The notes beneath the pieces were generated by a model. That model ran no database searches. It was not told the DNA's origin and saw only the letters and a list, made by a program, of their open reading frames with translations. A stretch of DNA of 64,000 nucleotides from contig NZ_CP072941.1 in the NCBI RefSeq assembly GCF_018069625.1, positions 8,928,001 through 8,992,000 on the forward strand, read 5' to 3'. Of the stretch, positions 36,490-43,605 are shown in pieces (the first letter of the stretch is position 1; each line of letters starts with the position of its first letter). Made by a program: the position numbers and the translations under genes. Source of the stretch: Streptomyces yatensis (GTDB taxonomy: Bacteria > Actinomycetota > Actinomycetes > Streptomycetales > Streptomycetaceae).

Positions 36490-37338
36490 GTGGCGAACGG
36501 GACAAAAGGCGTAAATCGCCGGTCCGGCGAATCGTCGGGGGGATCGTCGGACGAGTCGCCGGGGCTGCCGGAGAGCCCGGAGACGGCGGAGTCGGCGGCG
36601 GTGCCGGAGGCGCCGGAGACTGCGGGGGCGACCGGGTACTCCCAGGTCTCCGGTCTCGCCGCCGGGCTCGAGGCCGACCGGGCGCTGCTGGGCCGCACCA
36701 GTACGGCGGAGCGCGTCGCCGACATCCTGCGCGACCGCATCGCCGAGGGGTTCTTCCCGCCCGGCACCCGGCTGTCCGAGGACAGCGTGGGCGGCGCGCT
36801 CGGCGTCTCGCGCAACACCCTCCGCGAGGCGTTCCGCCTGCTGACCCATGAGCGGCTGCTGGTGCACGAGCTGAACCGCGGGGTGTTCGTCCGCGTCGTC
36901 ACGGTCGACGACCTCAATGACATCTACCGCGTGCGCCGGCTCGTCGAATGCGCGACGGTGCGCGGCCTGGGGGAGCCGCCCTACGCGGTCCAGGCGGTCG
37001 AGGCGGCGGTCCTGGCGGGCGAGCGCGCCGCGCGGGACCGGGCCTGGCAGGACCTGTCCACCGCCAATATCCGCTTCCATCAGGCGATCGTCTCCCTCGC
37101 CGGAAGTCCCCGCGCCGACGAACTCATGCGCGGGGTGCTGGCCGAGCTCCGGCTGGTCTTCCATGTCATGGCCGACCCCCGCCGCTTCCACGCCCCCTAT
37201 CTGGTGCGCAACCGCCAGATCCTGGAGGTGCTGCAGAGCGGCGACGCGGTGGAGGCGGAGCGGCTGCTCGCCTCCTATCTGGACGATTCCCAGGGGCAGT
37301 TGGCCGATGCCTACGGGCGGAAGATGTCCCGGCGATAG
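36490..37338 (+). CDS. GntR-family (FadR/FCD type) regulator of 5-oxoproline genes
   Basis: Protein of 282 residues from GTG 36490. About 75 disordered Gly/Ser/Glu/Pro-rich residues precede the winged helix (AERVADILRDRIAEGFFPPG, then LSEDSVGGALGVSRNTLREA). The FCD effector domain follows, with DLNDIYRVRRLVECA, NIRFHQAIVSLAGSPRA and the metal-binding histidines typical of the fold. It sits between the two arms of the 5-oxoproline island, each of which has the same palindrome in its promoter. The likely effector is 5-oxoproline or glutamate. Its own upstream region contains TTGACT and TATACG elements but no full copy of the palindrome immediately before the start. Confidence 0.85.
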   Translation: MANGTKGVNRRSGESSGGSSDESPGLPESPETAESAAVPEAPETAGATGYSQVSGLAAGLEADRALLGRTSTAERVADILRDRIAEGFFPPGTRLSEDSVGGALGVSRNTLREAFRLLTHERLLVHELNRGVFVRVVTVDDLNDIYRVRRLVECATVRGLGEPPYAVQAVEAAVLAGERAARDRAWQDLSTANIRFHQAIVSLAGSPRADELMRGVLAELRLVFHVMADPRRFHAPYLVRNRQILEVLQSGDAVEAERLLASYLDDSQGQLADAYGRKMSRR

Positions 37339-37354
37339 AGGTTTCCCAGCGGTA

Positions 37355-37365
37355 AACGATCCGAC
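37355..37365. promoter_or_regulatory. Half-site of the GntR operator
   Basis: AACGATCCGAC matches one arm plus flank of the full operators, 35 bases upstream of the DUF969 promoter. It could be an auxiliary site for a second dimer. Confidence 0.35.
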
Positions 37366-37393
37366 GGAGCCGGAACAAGTTCGTTTCAGGCTC

Positions 37394-37423
37394 TTGTCGG
37401 ATCGTTGAACGAACGCCTAGCCT
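37394..37423 (+). promoter_or_regulatory. DUF969-operon promoter with embedded operator
   Basis: TTGTCG (37394-37399), 18-bp spacer, TAGCCT (37418-37423). The spacer starts with GATCGTTGAACGAAC, the pxp operator with one change. The whole element reads the same direction relative to its gene as the pxpA promoter does. Confidence 0.65.
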
Positions 37424-37478
37424 CCGGTGCACTCTCCTCACGCCCCCGTGAGGTCCTTCTGCGCGGAAGGCGGGACGC

Positions 37479-38201
37479 ATGATCGTTCTCCTTGGCGTCC
37501 TCGTGGTGATCCTCGGCTTCGCCACACGACGCAACCCGTTGCTGGTGGTGGGGGTCGCCGGCATCGCCACCGGACTGCTGGCCAAGCTCTCGCCCCAGGA
37601 GATCCTGGCGGCCTTCGGCGACGGCTTCGCCTCCAGCCGCTCGGTGACGATCTTCGTCATCACCCTGCCCGTGATCGGTCTCCTGGAGCGCAACGGCCTC
37701 CAGGAGCAGGCCCGGACCCTCATCGGGCGGCTCGGCAAGCTCACCACCGGCCGGTTCCTCGCCCTCTACCTGGCGCTGCGCCAGCTCACCGCCGCGCTCG
37801 GCCTCACCAGCATCGGCGGCCCGGCCCAGAGCGTGCGGCCCATGGTCGCGCCGATGGCCGAGGGTGCCGCGGAACGCCGCCACGGCCCGCTGCCCGAGCG
37901 GGTCCGCGAGCGCGTCCGCTCGTACTCCGCCAGCGCCGACACGGTCGGGCTGTTCTTCGGCGAGGACTGCTTCCTGGCCATCGGCTCGATCCTGCTGATC
38001 ACCGGCTTCGTCAACACCACCTACCACACCCATCTGGAGCCGCTGCAGCTCGCGCTGTGGGCCATCCCCACCGCCGTCTGCGCGTTCCTCATCCACGGCT
38101 TCCGGCTGCTGCGCCTGGACCGCTCCCTGGACCACGAACTCGCCGCCCTGGGCGGCCGATCCGCTGCCGAGGGCAGCCGCACCGCGGAGGAAGCCAAGTG
38201 A
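37479..38201 (+). CDS. DUF969 membrane protein, putative 5-oxoproline transporter subunit
   Basis: Protein of 240 residues, very hydrophobic from the start (MIVLLGVLVVILGFATRRNP) with about five membrane segments; TIFVITLPVIGLLERNGLQ and GLTSIGGPAQSVRPMVAPM are conserved-looking loops. The C-terminal 40 residues are hydrophilic. DUF969 and DUF979 always occur as a pair and often with pyroglutamyl peptidase, so a two-subunit importer for pyroglutamate or pyroglutamyl peptides is the best guess; transport has not been shown to my knowledge. Start ATG 37479 follows a GGAAGGCGGG patch, 56 bases after the -10. The stop overlaps the DUF979 GTG. Confidence 0.83.
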   Translation: MIVLLGVLVVILGFATRRNPLLVVGVAGIATGLLAKLSPQEILAAFGDGFASSRSVTIFVITLPVIGLLERNGLQEQARTLIGRLGKLTTGRFLALYLALRQLTAALGLTSIGGPAQSVRPMVAPMAEGAAERRHGPLPERVRERVRSYSASADTVGLFFGEDCFLAIGSILLITGFVNTTYHTHLEPLQLALWAIPTAVCAFLIHGFRLLRLDRSLDHELAALGGRSAAEGSRTAEEAK

Positions 38202-39166
38202 TCAAGGCGGAGTGGTTCTACTGGCTCGTCGGCGCCGTCTTCCTCGCCATGGCCGCCCAGATGGCCGTCGACCGCAGCAACCCCAAGCGCCTCGGCTCGG
38301 CCGCCTTCTGGGGGCTGCTCGGCGGCTGCTTCTTCTACAGCAGCTGGGTGGTGGAGAAGAAGGCCCCGGCCGAACCGCTGGGCGTCGCCGTCCTCGCCAT
38401 GGTCTGCCTCGGCGGCTTCCAGCTCACCGGGCGTGGTGTGCCGCGCACCACCACGACCGAGCAGCGCGTCGCCACGGCCGCCCGGCTCGGCAGCAAGCTG
38501 TTCGTCCCGGCGCTCACCATCCCGCTGGTCGCCGTCGTCTGCGCGTCGGCCGTCAAGCACTGGCACATCGGGGGCGAACCGGTCCTGGAGGAGGGCAGCG
38601 AGACCATTCTCGGCCTCGGCTTCGGCGCGATCGTCGGGCTGCTGGTCGCCATGGTCGTGGTGCGCGAGCGGCGGCCCTCGGTGCCCCTGCACGCCGGCCG
38701 GAGCCTGCTGGAGTCCATGGGCTGGGCGCTGCTGCTGCCCCAGCTGCTCGCCGTGCTCGGCTCCATCTTCCAGGTGGCCGGGGTCGGCACCCAGGTCGGC
38801 AAGATCACCGAACAGCTGCTGCCGGACGGCCAGAAGTACATCGCGGTGGCCGTCTACTGCGTCGGAATGGCCCTGTTCACCATCATCATGGGCAACGCCT
38901 TCGCCGCCTTCCCGGTGATGACCGCCGCCATCGGCTGGCCCGTGCTCATCCAGCAGATGCACGGGGATCCGCCCGTCGTCCTCGCCGTCGGCATGCTGGC
39001 CGGCTTCTGCGGCACGCTCGTGACCCCCATGGCCGCCAACTTCAACCTGGTCCCCGCCGCGCTGCTGGAACTCAAGGACCAGTACGGGCCCATCAAGGCG
39101 CAGATCCCCACCGCCGGAGCGCTGCTGGTCTGCAACATCGCCATCATCTCGCTCTTCGCCTTCTGA
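38198..39166 (+). CDS. DUF979 membrane protein, putative transporter subunit
   Basis: Protein of 322 residues with about nine hydrophobic segments, beginning with GTG and WFYWLVGAVFLAMAAQMAVD. Segments such as GFGAIVGLLVAMVVVRERRP, FTIIMGNAFAAFPVMTAAIG and GMLAGFCGTLVTPMAANF are membrane-spanning and glycine-rich, as in secondary transporters. The GTGA overlap with DUF969 indicates a stoichiometric complex. It is followed 11 bases later by pcp. Role inferred from the pair and from the pyroglutamate neighbourhood. Confidence 0.83.
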   Translation: MIKAEWFYWLVGAVFLAMAAQMAVDRSNPKRLGSAAFWGLLGGCFFYSSWVVEKKAPAEPLGVAVLAMVCLGGFQLTGRGVPRTTTTEQRVATAARLGSKLFVPALTIPLVAVVCASAVKHWHIGGEPVLEEGSETILGLGFGAIVGLLVAMVVVRERRPSVPLHAGRSLLESMGWALLLPQLLAVLGSIFQVAGVGTQVGKITEQLLPDGQKYIAVAVYCVGMALFTIIMGNAFAAFPVMTAAIGWPVLIQQMHGDPPVVLAVGMLAGFCGTLVTPMAANFNLVPAALLELKDQYGPIKAQIPTAGALLVCNIAIISLFAF

Positions 39167-39177
39167 AGGGGGCCGCT

Positions 39178-39822
39178 GTGACCCGAGTTCTCCTCACCGG
39201 TTTCGAGCCCTTCGCGGGCGCGGACGTCAACCCGTCGTGGCAGGCCGTCTCCCTCGTCGCCGCCGATCCGCCGCCCGGCACCGAGGTCACGGCCGTACAG
39301 CTCGCCTGCGTCTTCGGCACCGCGCTGGAGGAGCTGGCCGCGGCCGTGGCGGAGGCCGACCCCGATCTGGTGCTGTGCGTGGGCCAGGCCGGCGGGCGCC
39401 CCGATGTCACCGTCGAGCGGGTCGCGATCAACGTGGACGACGCCCGCATACCCGACAACGCCGGACGCCGGCCCATCGACGAACCGGTCATCGAGGGCGG
39501 CCCGGCCGCCTACTTCGCCTCCCTGCCCGTCAAGGCGTGTGTCGCGGCCGTCCGCGAGGCCGGGATTCCGGCCGCCGTCTCGCAGACGGCCGGAACCTTC
39601 GTGTGCAACCACGTCTTCTACGGCCTGGCCCATCTCATCGCCACCGAGCGGCCCGCCCTGCGCGGCGGCTTCGTCCACCTCCCGTACGCGCCCGAACAGG
39701 TCGTGGACCGCGCCGAACCCGCGCTGCCCGCCGCCATGTCCGCCGACGCGCTGCGGGCGATCATCGGGGCGGCCGTGCGCACCCGGACCGACCTGCGCAT
39801 CGCCGAGGGAGCAACGCATTGA
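39178..39822 (+). CDS. pcp: Pyrrolidone-carboxylate peptidase (pyroglutamyl peptidase I)
   Basis: Cysteine peptidase of 214 residues (family C15) that removes N-terminal pyroglutamate from peptides. Catalytic residues are visible: Glu in VGQAGGRPDVTVERVAIN, Cys in AGTFVCNHVFYGL and His in GGFVHLPYAPEQ. The N-terminus TRVLLTGFEPFAGADVNPSW is the family signature. The start is GTG 39178 with GAAGGGGG just upstream. Its product, 5-oxoproline, is the substrate of PxpABC encoded across the regulator, so the two arms form one pathway. The TGA overlaps the TTG start of the DUF2891 gene. Confidence 0.93.
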   Translation: MTRVLLTGFEPFAGADVNPSWQAVSLVAADPPPGTEVTAVQLACVFGTALEELAAAVAEADPDLVLCVGQAGGRPDVTVERVAINVDDARIPDNAGRRPIDEPVIEGGPAAYFASLPVKACVAAVREAGIPAAVSQTAGTFVCNHVFYGLAHLIATERPALRGGFVHLPYAPEQVVDRAEPALPAAMSADALRAIIGAAVRTRTDLRIAEGATH

Positions 39823-40952
39823 ACGAGCCGCACGAGCCGCACGACCCCAACGAGCCGAATGCGCTGAACGAGCCACACGAGCCGCACGAGCCACACGAGC
39901 CGCACGAATCCGACGGGCCGGACGAGACGGCGAGCGAACTCGGCCGGTACGCGGCCCGGTTCGCCGCCCTCGCCACCGCCAACGTCACCCGGGCCTATCC
40001 CAACGCCCCGGCCCATCTGCTGTGCGGGCCCGAAGACTTGGTGGAGCCGCGTCACCACCACCCCGCCTTCTACGGCTCCTACGACTGGCACTCCGCGGTC
40101 CATATGCACTGGCTGCTGGTCCGGCTGCTGCGCCGCTGCCCCGACCGCGTCCGCGCCGACGAGGTCACCGCCGTACTGGACGGGCACCTTACGGTCGATG
40201 CCCTGGCCGCCGAGGCGGACTACCTCCGTGCCCACCCCTCCTTCGAGCGCCCTTACGGATGGGCCTGGCTGCTCGCGCTGACCGCCGAGTGCCGGAGCCT
40301 CCCGGGGCCCGCGGGCGAGCGCTGGGCGAAGGCCCTGGAAGCGGCCGCCGACGCCGTCCGCGCGCTGCTGGGCGAATGGCTGGCACGCGCCACCTACCCG
40401 GTGCGGCACGGCGTCCACACCAACAGCGCCTTCGCCCTCGGCCTGGTCCTGGACAGCGCGGCCGCCGCCGGCCTCAAGACGATCGTCGAACCGGTGACCG
40501 AGGCCCTCCTCGGCTGGTTCGCCGACGACCGCGACGCCCCCGTCCACTGGGAGCCCTCCGGACAGGACTTCCTCTCGCCCGCGCTCACCGAGGCCGAGGC
40601 GATGAGCCGGGTGCTGCCGCAGGAGGAGTTCGCGCGCTGGCTGGAACGCTTCCTGCCCGGCGTCGAATGGGGCGCTCCCGTCACCGTGCTCACCCCGCCC
40701 GTCGTCTCCGACCCCGCCGATCCGCAGATCGGTCATCTCCTCGGCCTCATCCTCAGCCGGGCCGCCGCGCTCCGCCGCCTGGCCGCCGCCCTGCCGCACG
40801 GCGATCCGCGGGCGGACGTGCTGCGGACGGCGGCCCGCGACCATCTGGCCGCCGGGCTCCCGGCCACCGACTCCGGGGACTTCACCGGCGACCACTGGCT
40901 GGCCACCTTCGCGGCGCTCGCCCTGGACGGACCACCGGCCGGTGAGCCGTAG
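39819..40952 (+). CDS. DUF2891 family protein
   Basis: Protein of 377 residues read from TTG 39819, which overlaps the pcp stop and follows GAGGGAG; no ATG/GTG is available near the conserved part. The first ~30 residues are a low-complexity repeat of EPHEPH type. The body is helical: HHHPAFYGSYDWHSAVHMHW with several histidines, FERPYGWAWLLALTAEC, YPVRHGVHTNSAFALGLVLD and WEPSGQDFLSPALTEAEAM. This is an alpha/alpha-barrel-like pattern with conserved His, Glu and Asp, suggesting an enzyme. Function unknown; the operon predicts a role in pyroglutamyl peptide or 5-oxoproline use. Confidence 0.8.
   Translation: MNEPHEPHDPNEPNALNEPHEPHEPHEPHESDGPDETASELGRYAARFAALATANVTRAYPNAPAHLLCGPEDLVEPRHHHPAFYGSYDWHSAVHMHWLLVRLLRRCPDRVRADEVTAVLDGHLTVDALAAEADYLRAHPSFERPYGWAWLLALTAECRSLPGPAGERWAKALEAAADAVRALLGEWLARATYPVRHGVHTNSAFALGLVLDSAAAAGLKTIVEPVTEALLGWFADDRDAPVHWEPSGQDFLSPALTEAEAMSRVLPQEEFARWLERFLPGVEWGAPVTVLTPPVVSDPADPQIGHLLGLILSRAAALRRLAAALPHGDPRADVLRTAARDHLAAGLPATDSGDFTGDHWLATFAALALDGPPAGEP
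39822..39911 (+). repeat. Nine-base tandem repeats at the DUF2891 N-terminus
   Basis: Repeats of GAGCCGCAC and variants encode EPH units interrupted by DPNEPNAL. They lie directly after the start codon and are probably disordered and possibly metal-binding through histidines. Confidence 0.75.
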
Positions 40953-41069
40953 ACTGACGGATCGGTGAGGTGCGGGGGACACGCCGGTGTACGCGCGTGC
41001 ACGCCCGGGGGACCGGGTGCGTCATACCGGGATCTCCGTGCCGTTTCGTACGTTGTCGGTGCGACCGCC

Positions 41070-41075
41070 TACTCT
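41070..41075 (+). promoter_or_regulatory. Candidate -10 for leaderless SMC-operon transcript
   Basis: TACTCT ends seven bases before the GTG at 41083, and no ribosome site is present between, which fits a leaderless mRNA. No convincing -35 at 17-18 bases. Confidence 0.4.
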
Positions 41076-41082
41076 GTGCGAC

Positions 41083-42615
41083 GTGACATCTCCACCCCCG
41101 GGGGCCGCCGCGCCCCAGCTCAACACCGCTGAAGGGGCTGCCCGGCCGGCCCCGGGCCCGGCCGCCGACGAGGGCCTGGCCCGGCGGCTGCGCGCGCTCG
41201 CCTGCACCGCGCCGCTGCACGACCTCGACGCGCGCAAGGCCAACCTGGCGGGGGAGTACGGGGTGTACGCGATGGCGGAGGTCGCCCTCGCCGCCATCGA
41301 CCTCGTCACGCTCCACATGGACTTCGACACCGGCGCCGACCACGAGCAGATAGTGGCCAGGCTGCTGCCCCGCGTCGCGGCCCAGGCCCCCGGACGCCCC
41401 GCCGCCGAGCACGACCGGGTCGCCCGCTGGGTGCTGGAGAACCTGATCAACGTCGGCAGTGTGGACCGCGGCTTCCGCGCCGTTTACGGCACCTTCGGGC
41501 CCGATGGGGTCTATGTCCGCAGGGACTATGACTTCAAGCTGATCGAAGAGGTGCCCGGCCCCGGCGGCAGCGTCTATCTGCGCACCACCGACGAGGCGGT
41601 CAACGTCCTGGTCGGCGCGCTGGACACGGATGTCACCAGCGCCCAGATCGCCGCCGAGGTCAAGCTGGAGGTCCTCATCAGCCGCGGCCGGCTCGCCGAT
41701 GCCCAACTCGCCGCCGAGCAGGCCCGCTACCGCACCGTGCAGTACTCGGAGACGCTGCGCCGCACCCTCGACGCCACCCGGCGCAACGTCCGCGCGGTCG
41801 ACTGGCTGAGCACCGTCCCCGAGCTGATCAGCGAGGCGCTCGACCACGTCGCCGACCGCTACCGCCATGAGAACGCGATCCTCACCAACATCCGCAAGGC
41901 GCGCGACGAAGCGGAGGGCGCCGAGCACAAGCGGCGCGCCGCCGAGCTCGTCGACATCGTCAAGGACTGCATCCGGCGCCACACCCAGCTGCAGTCGCGG
42001 CTGCTGGAGGCCGGTCCGCTGTTCCGCGCCGAGCAGGACCGCCAAGCCTTCGCACCCCCCGCCCCGCGCTCCGGATACGACCTGTACGGACAGCTGCTGG
42101 CCCCCGTCCTCCCGCTCCCCCTCGACCGCGCGGCCCGGGTCACCGACGCGTTCTTCGCCCGCGGCACCGGCCTGCGCACCCCGACCTCGGTGCGCATGGG
42201 CGACCTGGTCGAGATGCTGCTCACCCCGCCGGTGGAACGGGAGCACCTCGGCGCCGAGATGCCCGAGCCGGACCTCATCGCCACCCCCGACGACAGCCGC
42301 TTCAGCGAGGAGCAGCTGGCGGTGGCCATGGAGCTGCTCGAGCTGCCCGCCGACGCCCCCCGCCGGCTGTCCGGGCTGCTCGCCGACGCCCGCCGCCGCG
42401 ACCCCGAACTGCCCTATCTGATCGCCCTCCTCGCCGTCCACGCCGCCAGCCCCCCGGTCGGCACCGCCTACCGCCAGGGCGAGCAGCGGCTGCTGTTCGC
42501 CGTGGACGACGGCACCGAGCTGGACGACCCCGAGTTCGGCGGCGCCGACCTGATAGTGGGCACCGCCCTCCTGGACGCGGTCGGTATGGCGGCCGACCGG
42601 GCGGAGGTGGCCTGA
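41083..42615 (+). CDS. Kleisin-like (MukF/JetA-like) subunit of an SMC complex
   Basis: Protein of 510 residues from GTG 41083. After a disordered start, residues 30-170 look like a winged-helix dimer domain (ALAAIDLVTLHMDFDTGADH, YGTFGPDGVYVRRDYDFKLI). Then come long helices (EVLISRGRLADAQLAAEQAR, YRHENAILTNIRKARDEAEG), and a C-terminal winged-helix-like segment (EEQLAVAMELLELPADAPRR). This N-wHD / helical / C-wHD layout is that of MukF-type kleisins and of JetA in Wadjet systems. The assignment rests on architecture and on the two downstream genes, a MukE-sized protein and an SMC-like ATPase; sequence similarity to DUF3375 JetA proteins is not obvious. Confidence 0.55.
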   Translation: MTSPPPGAAAPQLNTAEGAARPAPGPAADEGLARRLRALACTAPLHDLDARKANLAGEYGVYAMAEVALAAIDLVTLHMDFDTGADHEQIVARLLPRVAAQAPGRPAAEHDRVARWVLENLINVGSVDRGFRAVYGTFGPDGVYVRRDYDFKLIEEVPGPGGSVYLRTTDEAVNVLVGALDTDVTSAQIAAEVKLEVLISRGRLADAQLAAEQARYRTVQYSETLRRTLDATRRNVRAVDWLSTVPELISEALDHVADRYRHENAILTNIRKARDEAEGAEHKRRAAELVDIVKDCIRRHTQLQSRLLEAGPLFRAEQDRQAFAPPAPRSGYDLYGQLLAPVLPLPLDRAARVTDAFFARGTGLRTPTSVRMGDLVEMLLTPPVEREHLGAEMPEPDLIATPDDSRFSEEQLAVAMELLELPADAPRRLSGLLADARRRDPELPYLIALLAVHAASPPVGTAYRQGEQRLLFAVDDGTELDDPEFGGADLIVGTALLDAVGMAADRAEVA

Positions 42616-42658
42616 TGGCCAAGACCAGTGAAGACGCCCCGCGCGAGGAGGTTCAGCC

Positions 42659-43543
42659 GTGACCGAGTACGACACCGACGACATGACAGCCCCGGATGCG
42701 GCCCCCGCCCCGGCGGCCCCCGGGATCACGCCCGCCGACGCGGCCGACGCCGCACGGCTGGTGGCCTTCGGACTCCAGCCCAAGCTGCTGCCCGCGCGGG
42801 ACGTCGAATACGCCGAGCTGCTGCGCCGCCACCGCGACGAACCGGCCTTCGCACGCCTCGCCGACGCCGTCGCCGCCGGGCTCGGGCTCATCGTGCTGGA
42901 GGTCTCCACCCGCGCCGGAATGGCCGTGACCGCCGCCGAGGACTCCGTCTTCGCCGTCCGCATGGGCGACTACGCCCGCCGGGCCGCCACCGACTCCGCC
43001 GACCGCTTTCTCCACGGCCTCGCCCATCTCGCCGTCGCCGCCCTGGCGTTCCCCCGCCCCGAGGACCTCGCCGACGACGGCTATATCGGCCGCGTCACCG
43101 TCAACGGTGTGGACGCCTTCGTCCGCCAGGCGTGCCGCCGGCTGGAGGAGCGCGCCGAGGAGCAGGGGGAGAACACCGACCCCGCCACCGGCGCGCCCGG
43201 GCTGGAATCCGCCTGGCGGGTGTACGCCCGGCGCAGCGCGACCGGCGCCACCAAGGACGCGCGCAGGCTCGCCGGTTCCACCACCGGCATCGTCGGCAAG
43301 GCCCTCGCCTTCCTGGTCGACTCCGGCTTTCTGCAGCGCACCGGGGACGAGTCCGGCGGCACCTACCGCACCACCGCCCGCTATCAGCTCCAGGTGCGCG
43401 ACATGGCGGCCACCGCCGCCATGGCCGAGCTGCTGGAGCTCGGTGTCGTCCCCGTCAGCGACGGCAGTGCCACCCTGCTGCCCCCCGACGAGGGCGACGA
43501 CCTCGATCTGGTGGCCGACGCCGGTCTTCCCTTCCACTCCTGA
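42659..43543 (+). CDS. MukE/JetB-like subunit of an SMC complex
   Basis: Protein of 294 residues from GTG 42659 with GAGGAGG seven bases upstream. After a Pro/Ala-rich start it is mostly helical, with a winged-helix-like segment near 185-250 (GIVGKALAFLVDSGFLQRTG, then TYRTTARYQLQVRDMAATAA). Size and position between a kleisin-like gene and an SMC-like ATPase gene match MukE, MksE or JetB. It would bridge the kleisin and regulate the ATPase. No nuclease motif is present. Confidence is moderate because it rests mainly on gene order. Confidence 0.55.
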   Translation: MTEYDTDDMTAPDAAPAPAAPGITPADAADAARLVAFGLQPKLLPARDVEYAELLRRHRDEPAFARLADAVAAGLGLIVLEVSTRAGMAVTAAEDSVFAVRMGDYARRAATDSADRFLHGLAHLAVAALAFPRPEDLADDGYIGRVTVNGVDAFVRQACRRLEERAEEQGENTDPATGAPGLESAWRVYARRSATGATKDARRLAGSTTGIVGKALAFLVDSGFLQRTGDESGGTYRTTARYQLQVRDMAATAAMAELLELGVVPVSDGSATLLPPDEGDDLDLVADAGLPFHS

Positions 43544-43605
43544 ACCCCGCCCCCTCCCCGCCCGCCCGACATCACCACCCCTTCCGACAACGAGAGTCCG
43601 CCGCC

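Noticed and set aside
42628..43605. N-terminal extension of the SMC-like protein upstream of 43606
   Set aside because: The extension is out of frame over the MukE-like gene and is Arg-rich low complexity; the ABC N-terminus starts at MYELSRIRLYS.
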